DNA from: Deroplatys truncata
Lineage: Eukaryota; Arthropoda; Insecta; Mantodea; Mantidae
Assembly: GCA_030765065.1 (NCBI GenBank)
Contig: CM060988.1
Span: 196,352,565-196,416,564 of the forward strand
Length of the DNA stretch: 64,000 bases
Direction: 5' to 3'
The notes under the pieces are model-generated. The model worked only from the letters and a program-made list of their open reading frames with translations, searched no databases and was not told the DNA's origin. This document shows, in pieces, positions 56,365-64,000 of this stretch. The position numbers and the translations under genes were made by a program. The first letter of the stretch is position 1; the number at the start of each line of letters is the position of its first letter.

Positions 56365-57000
56365 TCACATTTTCACCTGTTTCCCCCTTAATTCTTCATG
56401 GCCATGTAAATAAAACCATGGTTTGTCCATTAAAAAACTTAAATATGGGTCAATAGAGCAATCATTACCATTATCCAACACCCAATTGCAGGAATTAAGT
56501 CTACTGAAATTATTACATGGTTGCAATTCCTGAACCACAGCTGTTATCTTATAGGGTTTTAATTTTAAAAGTTTAGTGCCATTCCAAGCCGACGTTTGCA
56601 AAATTCCAGATTCCTGTGCAAGATTTCTCAGATATTTCTTCTAACCTTTCTCCAATGTCACTGAGTTTTCCCTCTATAAGAAAACAGTGATTTACTTTTG
56701 CTTTCTTATCAAGAATAGATCCAGTTTCCCTAAATCTATTCACAAAATTATGGACTGTTTCTCAGTGATGCACACCAACAGCAAGTACCTGTATAACTTC
56801 TCTACAGAGTTTGTTGCCACATAGGAATAATACAGGAAGATACTTGTGCTAAAGTATACAGTTAACAGCATCACTGAAACATGTGGTCTCACATCGTATC
56901 AACCTCTGTACAAACACTTCACATCAATGGAGTAGTCAGCATAGTCAGAACCGATTAGAACCAGCGCACGGCAAGCAATTCCCCATAATACAGCCACACA
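56365..57000 (-). pseudogene. IS630-like (DDE_3) transposase, N-terminal half
   Basis: Minus-strand pieces: FVNRFRETGSILDKKAKVNH near 56750, EGKLSDIGERLEEI, then TKLLKLKPYKITAVVQELQP, NSCNWVLDNGNDCSIDPYLS and DKPWFYLHGH. The order (helix-turn-helix, linker, then a PYK motif and the first Asp region) matches the family whose C-terminal half is at 4258-4720. The catalytic DEAWF-type motif reads DKPWF. The C-terminal half is absent. Confidence 0.65.
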
Positions 57001-57249
57001 TCAAAGTGAAAGCTCTGTATATCAGAATGAAGTTTTTATACTAGAGAAACATCTACGCTTGCATTTTTGAGCTAACTCCTTCAGTCTACATATAAATTTA
57101 TCTCCACCTCTTACTCCATTCTGTCTCCCTCCCTGACTGTATAACAGTACACAGATACAATGATGTGCACATATTCTAGAAATCCAGTTGAAACATGCTT
57201 ACACAAACATCACTGAACAGAATAAAACATAAAAATGAAGCTATTGACA

Positions 57250-58180
57250 GTGAAGTAAATGCAAATTAATAGAACAATATTTATTGTTAAATTTACAAGA
57301 TAAAGCTACAATAAATCCTTTCCTGGATTTAAAGATAATCAAAAATAACAAACTGAATTTTGGTATTTCTAAAAAATCAACTCATATTAATAATTACATA
57401 AAAAATAAACGTTTTAACCCTTTCCCATGTAAATTTGCTGTTTTTAATAGTTTAATTTATACGGTGATAAATATTCCCCTTAATAAGGATGAATTTAATA
57501 AAGGATATAAGCATATTATTAACACTGTTTTAATTAATGGTTTTAATATTGACTTCATAAATAAAAACAATTGAGAAAATTTAAATTTCAGAAACTTGTT
57601 AAAAATGTTTTCATTCTTAAAAAATTAAAAGATGATGTTTTTAAAAAATTTACTTGTCATCCTTGGGCAAATAAAAAATTTACAAAAATTTTTAAAGAAC
57701 ATGGTATAATTTTAGTTCCTCAAAATAAATACAACATAAAAAATTTTGTTGGGTTTCTCTAAAAATAAAATTTCAAAAAATAAAAAGTCTGGTATTTATC
57801 AATTAAGCTGCTTGGATTGTGACCAGGTTTATATTGGAAAAGCTAAATGTCATTTGGAAACCAGAATAAAAGAACATTTTAGGAATATTAAATACAAACA
57901 AACTGATAAGTGATAAATCATCTGTAGCAGAGCATTTTTCGTCGTTTAATCATGAAATAAATCCCGAAGTTAAATTATAAAACATTTAAATGGAACCACA
58001 GATTTAATGGTGCGGAAGAATATATTCATATATTCATTTTAAAGAATAAAGATCGTGTAATGAATTTTGAAATTCCGCCAATTGATTCTATTAACAAATT
58101 TGTTTTACTTCCAATAGATGGCATTGCTGCAGCTAACAATCCGGTAGCTACAGTAACTGCAACAACGTAAATAAAAGAGA
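57250..58180 (+). mobile_element. PLE fragment, older family
   Basis: Frames 57284-57574 (NPFLDLKIIKNNKLNFGISK, then a HINNYIKNKRFNPFP block) and 57571-57762 (FTCHPWANKKFTKIFKEHGI) are the RT end and linker. Near 57790 a further frame gives KKSGIYQLSCLDCDQVYIGK (GIY-YIG nuclease) and ETRIKEHFRNIKYKQTDK. The RT catalytic part is missing. It is clearly different from the 58.2-63.1 kb PLE, which inserted at its 3' end. Confidence 0.75.
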
Positions 58181-58211
58181 GTAAAAACAAAGTTTATTCA
58201 AAGGTGATTCG

Positions 58212-58290
58212 GAATTGTTACACTAACATCACTTAAGTTTACTCACTTAACATGTTTCGGGAAACGGTTGTTCCCATCCTCAGAAGTTAA
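58212..58290 (-). ncRNA. Hammerhead-ribozyme-like motif, left PLE end
   Basis: Mirror of the motif at 62935-63010: minus strand CTGAGGA (58283-58277), stem II GGGAAC ... GTTTCCC (one C/G difference from the right copy in the loop side), GAAA, then the same stem III and GTT. It follows the stop of the intact PLE gene by a few bases. Confidence 0.6.
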
Positions 58291-60608
58291 TTCGACTGGT
58301 CCGTGTTGTTGGTGTTTCCGTTTTTTGGACTGGATCCTGTGGTGGCATCTTGTGGTGGAGAAATGTACTTCCAGAGAGGATTTGGTGGCGGCAAATCAAA
58401 ATTCATTAGATGTGTGTTGTGTTTTAGAATGGTGATCTTCTCCCATGCATCTAATTCGGCTGCAAATTTGGCTGGTTTGACTAATGTAATATTGGGTTTG
58501 ATGTTGTGATTAGTGATCCAAAAATGGTGTGAAACTGCAGATTTGTCCATTTGTTTGTATTTAATACATCTCATGTGCTCCTTTAGCCTAGTTTCTAGGT
58601 TTCTTTTTGTCTTACCTATGTATACTTTATTGCAATCTGAACAATTGATTTTATAGATTCCAGCTTTTTTGTCTTGTGGAATGGGGTCTTTTAACTTGTT
58701 ACAAAGTAATTTCTCTATGTTAAATTTGTTCTGTGGAGCTAGGCTGATGTTATGTTTCATGAAAATCTTCTTAAATTTGTGAAATGTTCCTGGGTGGTAT
58801 GTGAATTTCTTGAACTTTAGCTCTTTATCTTGCTGGCTGAGATTTGTTGTGTTTCTGATGTGCATCTGTCGTTTGAATTTTGCAATTTTTTTGTCAATAG
58901 TTGCTTTGTTGTACCCATTATGTATTGCTGTGTCTACTATATGCTGGTATTCTAACTGGTATTCTTTTTTATTTAAGGGGGTATATACCAGTCTATGTGT
59001 TAGGCTGATTAGTACTGCATGTTTGTGTGTGGTTGGATTGAAACTCTTATTTTTTATGTAATTAGTAGAGTGTGTTGGCTTCCTGTATATGCCAAAGGTT
59101 AGGTTCTTTTGTTCTCTGATGATTTTTAGGTCTAAAAATGGTAGCATGCCTTCTTTTTCTATTTCTATGGTGAATTTTATTGATTGGTTCTGTAGGTTTA
59201 GTAAGGCTAAGGAGTCTTGTATGAACCTATTAGGGACAACAGCGAAGATGTCGTCAACATATCTGTGCCAAACTTTAAACATGTATGGAAAGGAAGTTGT
59301 TATGTGTGTTTGTAAGTAGCTCATAAATAAATCTGCCAAGAAGGGTGAAAGTGGGTTGCCCATGGTTAGACCAGTTGGTTGTTGATAGAACTTCTTATTG
59401 AAACTAAAACAATTTTGTGCAATGCATAAATTGGTAAGTTGTATGAGGTCTTCTATTTCTTCTTCAAGTAGGTTAGTCTGCTGTAGCCATTTCTTTAATT
59501 GACGCAGGAGTTGATCTGTAGGGACACTTGGAAATAGTGCAGTGACATCAAAGGAAACTAATCTGTCTTCTGGTTCGAGTTCCAGGGATTTTATCTTCTG
59601 TATTAAATCTTCTGAATTCATTATGTTTTTGCTATTGAATTTTGGTAGTGAAGAGAATCTCTGTACTAACCATTTTGCCAGTTTGTAGGTAGGAGAATCA
59701 ATATTGCTGACGATTGGTCTCATCTTATTACCCGGTTTGTGTATTTTAGGTAGAGCATACATTCTTGGTAAAGTGGGATGGTCTGGTTTTAATCTAGATT
59801 TATCAGTGTCTGTTATAGTTTTGCTTTCCTGGATGGTTTGATTGAAGGCTTTTAAATGTAATTTTAATGGGTCTTCTTGAATTTGTATGTAATTTTCTTG
59901 TTGCAGCATATTTTCTACTCTGGCAATATAATCATCTTTTTGCAGTACAACTAGTTTATTTCCCTTGTCAGCTTTTGTGTATACTACTGGTTTTGATTTT
60001 AATGTTTTGATCACATGTTTGGTTGGGAAATTGTTATGTTTATCTGCTTGTATTTCTTGGAGAACCATTTCACATTCTTTTTTTATAGTGGTTTTACTAT
60101 TTTCATTTTGGTTGTAAGTAGCTATCTCAATGTCTGCGACTATTTCATCGGTTGTTTTTGTGTAGCCAACACATGTTTTTAGGCCAAGGTTTAATACCGA
60201 TAATTCCGCTTTGGTGAAAGTTACGTTTGAAAGATTAATTACGTCTGGGTATGACGTCGTTTTTTCATTTTTTAGGTTAGGTTTATATGAATGTTGCTTC
60301 CGGCGTAGTATGTCTAGTTTTTTCTTTAATTTCAGCGTTTTTGTTTTCATCCTGTAGCTAAGAATAGTGAGGAATTTTGATTGCATGTTTTGCCAAAGTG
60401 GGTAGCCGAGTGTGTCCGTTAATTTAAGGTGAAGAGCATATAATTCCAGTTCCAATTTTTGTAATTTTGCGTAGTGGTTGTTTCTCTCAATTATTATTAC
60501 TTTTTTATCGGCTGATGTTTGGTGTTTGCTGTTTTTGTCATATTTTACAATTCTCCTTACAAACTTTGGTGTGACTTTGCTTTGTATGCATAGGTTTAAA
60601 AAACACAT
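58287..60608 (-). CDS. PLE reverse transcriptase/GIY-YIG endonuclease, intact (773 aa)
   Basis: One uninterrupted frame. N-terminal about 240 residues: basic, Lys-rich, with KPVVYTKADKGNKLVVLQKD. RT about 290-480: LPRMYALPKIHKPGNKMRPI, VSFDVTALFPSVP, TGLTMGNPLSPFLADLFM and the catalytic HRYVDDIFAVV. Linker: KFTYHPGTFHKFKKIF. C-terminal GIY-YIG nuclease about 640-760: KAGIYKINCSDCNKVYIGKT (GIY, CxxC, YIG), then LKEHMRCI and MDKSAVSHHFW. PLE proteins copy their own RNA at cut or telomeric DNA ends. The ATG lies in the 16-nt palindrome spacer, so the first residues may be accidental and the native start could differ. Likely recently active; untested. Confidence 0.9.
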   Translation of the reverse strand: MCFLNLCIQSKVTPKFVRRIVKYDKNSKHQTSADKKVIIIERNNHYAKLQKLELELYALHLKLTDTLGYPLWQNMQSKFLTILSYRMKTKTLKLKKKLDILRRKQHSYKPNLKNEKTTSYPDVINLSNVTFTKAELSVLNLGLKTCVGYTKTTDEIVADIEIATYNQNENSKTTIKKECEMVLQEIQADKHNNFPTKHVIKTLKSKPVVYTKADKGNKLVVLQKDDYIARVENMLQQENYIQIQEDPLKLHLKAFNQTIQESKTITDTDKSRLKPDHPTLPRMYALPKIHKPGNKMRPIVSNIDSPTYKLAKWLVQRFSSLPKFNSKNIMNSEDLIQKIKSLELEPEDRLVSFDVTALFPSVPTDQLLRQLKKWLQQTNLLEEEIEDLIQLTNLCIAQNCFSFNKKFYQQPTGLTMGNPLSPFLADLFMSYLQTHITTSFPYMFKVWHRYVDDIFAVVPNRFIQDSLALLNLQNQSIKFTIEIEKEGMLPFLDLKIIREQKNLTFGIYRKPTHSTNYIKNKSFNPTTHKHAVLISLTHRLVYTPLNKKEYQLEYQHIVDTAIHNGYNKATIDKKIAKFKRQMHIRNTTNLSQQDKELKFKKFTYHPGTFHKFKKIFMKHNISLAPQNKFNIEKLLCNKLKDPIPQDKKAGIYKINCSDCNKVYIGKTKRNLETRLKEHMRCIKYKQMDKSAVSHHFWITNHNIKPNITLVKPAKFAAELDAWEKITILKHNTHLMNFDLPPPNPLWKYISPPQDATTGSSPKNGNTNNTDQSN

Positions 60609-60769
60609 TTGCGGACATCCGTTTTTTAAACCTATGCATACAAAGCAAAGTCACACCAAAGTTTGTAAGGAGAATTGTAAAATATGACAAAAACAGCAAA
60701 CACCAAACATCAGCCGATAAAAAAGTAATAATAATTGAGAGAAACAACCACTACGCAAAATTACAAAAA

Positions 60770-62937
60770 TTGGAACTGGAATTATATGCTCTTCACCTTA
60801 AATTAACGGACACACTCGGCTACCCACTTTGGCAAAACATGCAATCAAAATTCCTCACTATTCTTAGCTACAGGATGAAAACAAAAACGCTGAAATTAAA
60901 GAAAAAACTAGACATACTACGCCGGAAGCAACATTCATATAAACCTAACCTAAAAAATGAAAAAACGACGTCATACCCAGACGTAATTAATCTTTCAAAC
61001 GTAACTTTCACCAAAGCGGAATTATCGGTATTAAACCTTGGCCTAAAAACATGTGTTGGCTACACAAAAACAACCGATGAAATAGTCGCAGACATTGAGA
61101 TAGCTACTTACAACCAAAATGAAAATAGTAAAACCACTATAAAAAAAGAATGTGAAATGGTTCTCCAAGAAATACAAGCAGATAAACATAACAATTTCCC
61201 AACCAAACATGTGATCAAAACATTAAAATCAAAACCAGTAGTATACACAAAAGCTGACAAGGGAAATAAACTAGTTGTACTGCAAAAAGATGATTATATT
61301 GCCAGAGTAGAAAATATGCTGCAACAAGAAAATTACATACAAATTCAAGAAGACCCATTAAAATTACATTTAAAAGCCTTCAATCAAACCATCCAGGAAA
61401 GCAAAACTATAACAGACACTGATAAATCTAGATTAAAACCAGACCATCCCACTTTACCAAGAATGTATGCTCTACCTAAAATACACAAACCGGGTAATAA
61501 GATGAGACCAATCGTCAGCAATATTGATTCTCCTACCTACAAACTGGCAAAATGGTTAGTACAGAGATTCTCTTCACTACCAAAATTCAATAGCAAAAAC
61601 ATAATGAATTCAGAAGATTTAATACAGAAGATAAAATCCCTGGAACTCGAACCAGAAGACAGATTAGTTTCCTTTGATGTCACTGCACTATTTCCAAGTG
61701 TCCCTACAGATCAACTCCTGCGTCAATTAAAGAAATGGCTACAGCAGACTAACCTACTTGAAGAAGAAATAGAAGACCTCATACAACTTACCAATTTATG
61801 CATTGCACAAAATTGTTTTAGTTTCAATAAGAAGTTCTATCAACAACCAACTGGTCTAACCATGGGCAACCCACTTTCACCCTTCTTGGCAGATTTATTT
61901 ATGAGCTACTTACAAACACACATAACAACTTCCTTTCCATACATGTTTAAAGTTTGGCACAGATATGTTGACGACATCTTCGCTGTTGTCCCTAATAGGT
62001 TCATACAAGACTCCTTAGCCTTACTAAACCTACAGAACCAATCAATAAAATTCACCATAGAAATAGAAAAAGAAGGCATGCTACCATTTTTAGACCTAAA
62101 AATCATCAGAGAACAAAAGAACCTAACCTTTGGCATATACAGGAAGCCAACACACTCTACTAATTACATAAAAAATAAGAGTTTCAATCCAACCACACAC
62201 AAACATGCAGTACTAATCAGCCTAACACATAGACTGGTATATACCCCCTTAAATAAAAAAGAATACCAGTTAGAATACCAGCATATAGTAGACACAGCAA
62301 TACATAATGGGTACAACAAAGCAACTATTGACAAAAAAATTGCAAAATTCAAACGACAGATGCACATCAGAAACACAACAAATCTCAGCCAGCAAGATAA
62401 AGAGCTAAAGTTCAAGAAATTCACATACCACCCAGGAACATTTCACAAATTTAAGAAGATTTTCATGAAACATAACATCAGCCTAGCTCCACAGAACAAA
62501 TTTAACACAGAGAAATTACTTTGTAACAAGTTAAAAGACCCCATTCCACAAGACAAAAAAGCTGGAATCTATAAAATCAATTGTTCAGATTGCAATAAAG
62601 TATACATAGGTAAGACAAAAGAAACCTAGAAACTAGGCTAAAGGAGCACATGAGATGTATTAAATACAAACAAATGGACAAATCTGCAGTTTCACACCAT
62701 TTTTGGATCACTAATCACAACATCAAACCCAATATTACATTAGTCAAACCCGCCAAATTTACAGCCGAATTAGATGCATGGGAGAAGATCACCATTCTAA
62801 AACACAACACACATCTAATGAATTTTGATTTGCCGCCACCAAATCCTCTCTGGAAGTACATTTCTCCACCACAAGATGCCACCACAGGATCCAGTCCAAA
62901 AAACGGAAACACCAACAACACGGACCAGTCGAATTAA
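60770..62937 (+). pseudogene. PLE RT/GIY-YIG gene, right arm, one frameshift
   Basis: Mirror copy of the gene at 58287-60608. The matching frame is open from the spacer through the RT motifs (YVDDIFAVV) to KVYIGKTKET, then stops at 62629 because one A is missing from an AAAAAG run near 62618; the remainder of the nuclease continues in another frame (62650-62937, MRCIKYKQMDKSAVSHHFWI). No ATG precedes the conserved N-terminal part; the first usable near-start is a TTG at 60770. Other differences include Thr for Ile in KFNTEKLL and Thr for Ala in AKFTAELD. Confidence 0.9.
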
Positions 62938-63010
62938 CTTCTGAGGATGGGAACAACGGTTTCCCGAAACATGTTAAGTGAGTAAACTTAAGTGATGTTA
63001 GTGTAACAAT
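62935..63010 (+). ncRNA. Hammerhead-ribozyme-like motif, right PLE end
   Basis: CTGAGGA (62941) fits the hammerhead core CUGANGA. Stem II is GGGAA ... TTCCC; GAAA follows. A long stem III pairs ACATGTTAAGT with ACTTAA(GTG)ATGT, ending at GTT, a permitted NUH cleavage triplet. Hammerheads in PLE ends are established; stem I here is weak, and cleavage was not tested. Confidence 0.6.
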
Positions 63011-63189
63011 TCCGACTCACCTTTAAATAAATTCAATACACATCACTGTTTCTAGCTTCTTTTCTTTACAATATCAACGTAAAAACAAAGTTGTTGATGG
63101 AATCAAAGAGATTTCACAACATGTCCTGCTATGAATTATTGTACCAATAAGTGAAGATTTGTCAACAATAATTATTGTTATATCAATCA

Positions 63190-63981
63190 CTAAAGGGGTT
63201 CACTATAGTCCAGAAGGGTAACCAAAATGGAAATGAGAATGGAAAGCAATGCAGCATACAAAATTTTGGTTCACAACAGCCCGGTAATGGAACGGTACTG
63301 CATATCAATGATTATATCAGTCACAAAGTGGAAAGTTGATTTTGTACACTGGGATTTCATTTGTTTTTAAGTGACCAATGATATTTGTTTTACTTGCTTC
63401 CAATTCAGCCAACATAATGCAGGTTAGCCAATGTTAAAATTTGATAGAGTAAACACTATCTAAATATAGATCCACTGCATTTTCAATTACCCTAGTTGTA
63501 CCAAGCTTTCATTCCTTTATTTAATGACGTACATTAAAGTTGTTTATTGTTCTTTGTGAATTTCTACCAGCTTTTGAAGTTCTTTGTCGTTTTTGAGGCA
63601 ATAGCCAGTTTTGAGTTGCATTTAAATGAACTACGTTCACTAAAAGAACAAATGCTCAATGGATTTGCAGGTGTCAGGTTCTAAGTTAGGAAGCACATAT
63701 ACTACTAATTTCTTCCAGTTTCATGTGTCCAACTTGTGGCTATAGAGAGCACTAGTGGTTTTCATGTCATGGCCACCAAGAATAATCTCTACAGTGAAGA
63801 GTCTAACATGCACAACACAGGTCTAATATGCTGTGTCCGTGAACGAGAAAGTTAAAACTTGGCTAAGTGTTCTTTGCCGTTCCTGGGGACCAGGAAGGCT
63901 TCCTGTAGTTGTGAATGCTCCCATTAAAATATCAACTTTGTCGTTCTCACTACCATTCTCGGTTGTAGTGAATCAGCCTTA
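63190..63981 (+). mobile_element. TIR element D, copy 2
   Basis: Shares ordered blocks with 13128-13802 (GATTTTGTACACTGGGATTT, GCTTCCAATTCAGCCAACAT, CAAGCTTTCATTCCTTTATT, and near the right end ACCATTCTCGGTTGT). Right end (reverse complement) TAAGGCTGATTCAC; the left end appears twice (TAAAGGGGTTCAC at 63193 and TTTTGGTTCACAACAGCCC at 63264), suggesting a small terminal duplication. No transposase. Confidence 0.55.
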
Positions 63982-64000
63982 ATACTTCTTACTACATTAA

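Larger units (their letters stand above)
58193..63078. mobile_element. Head-to-head palindromic PLE insertion (4.9 kb)
   Basis: Two nearly identical PLE copies are arranged as an inverted repeat with arms 58193-60604 and 60621-63032 around a 16-nt spacer (60605-60620). A perfect 14-bp target duplication, GTAAAAACAAAGTT, at 58181-58194 and 63079-63092 shows that the pair arrived as one insertion. The right end carries an extra tail of about 45 bp (ATCACTGTTTCTAGCTTCTT) that the left end lacks; the left stops at the TTTATT border. Arms differ at only a handful of positions, including a one-base deletion in the right copy. Confidence 0.93.

Noticed and set aside
60538..60747. Two identical 69-codon frames crossing the palindrome centre
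   Set aside because: They arise from the inverted repeat and its antisense; they match no family.
58303..62921. Several 65-86 codon frames opposite the PLE genes
   Set aside because: They are shadows of the RT/GIY-YIG reading frames and occur in mirror pairs because of the palindrome.

Overview
The window is eukaryotic, most likely from an arthropod (probably an insect) with a large, AT-rich, transposon-loaded genome. The evidence is one spliced host gene spread over about 34 kb, together with many mariner, Tc1, pogo/Tigger, IS630-like, Penelope-like (PLE), LINE and tRNA-derived SINE copies, nested in one another and mostly decayed. I see no operons or CRISPR arrays, and no rRNA or functional tRNA genes. 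The species is not identified.

Host gene. Five exons on the minus strand (54006-53836, 53716-53541, 38420-38172, 24680-24482, 19702-19547) join through GT/AG junctions into one 951-nt open frame (316 residues plus a TAG stop). The product resembles the C-terminal part of EME1/Mms4, the non-catalytic partner of the MUS81 structure-specific endonuclease. The introns are 119 nt, 15.1 kb, 13.5 kb and 4.8 kb, and the three long ones are packed with mobile elements. N-terminal exons were not recognised; they may lie right of 54 kb or outside the window. The end of exon 4 of this partial model, with its splice donor, has been amplified into a minisatellite of about nine 76-bp units running into the intron (23879-24554).

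Layout. 1-19.5 kb (downstream of the gene): SINEs, a TTAA-flanked MITE interrupted by a LINE, IS630-like remnants, a mariner split by a repeat, and a 2.3-kb PLE (16.3-18.7 kb). 19.7-24.5 kb: mariner relics and the minisatellite. 24.7-38.2 kb: a SINE split by a LINE, then a Tc1-like element (27.2-31.4 kb) carrying both an intact 474-residue Tigger transposon and a small PLE, then another mariner. 38.4-53.5 kb: a PLE split by a SINE and a Tc1, a Jockey-like LINE with a gag-like ORF1, an LTR-like region with a 470-bp tandem duplication, a 180-bp mini-PLE, and a mariner ending 58 bp from an EME1 donor. 54-64 kb: LINE, transposase and PLE remnants, then a 4.9-kb near-perfect palindrome made of two head-to-head full-length PLEs inside a 14-bp target duplication (58.2-63.1 kb).

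The most notable signals are the palindromic PLE and the shared build of PLE insertions here (an inverted arm of variable length stopping at the same AATAAA-like border, hammerhead-ribozyme-like ends, 9-14 bp target duplications), the EME1-derived minisatellite with repeated splice donors, the intact Tigger with a repeated subterminal motif, and several families of ORF-less elements. All family assignments were made by eye; no database search was possible.
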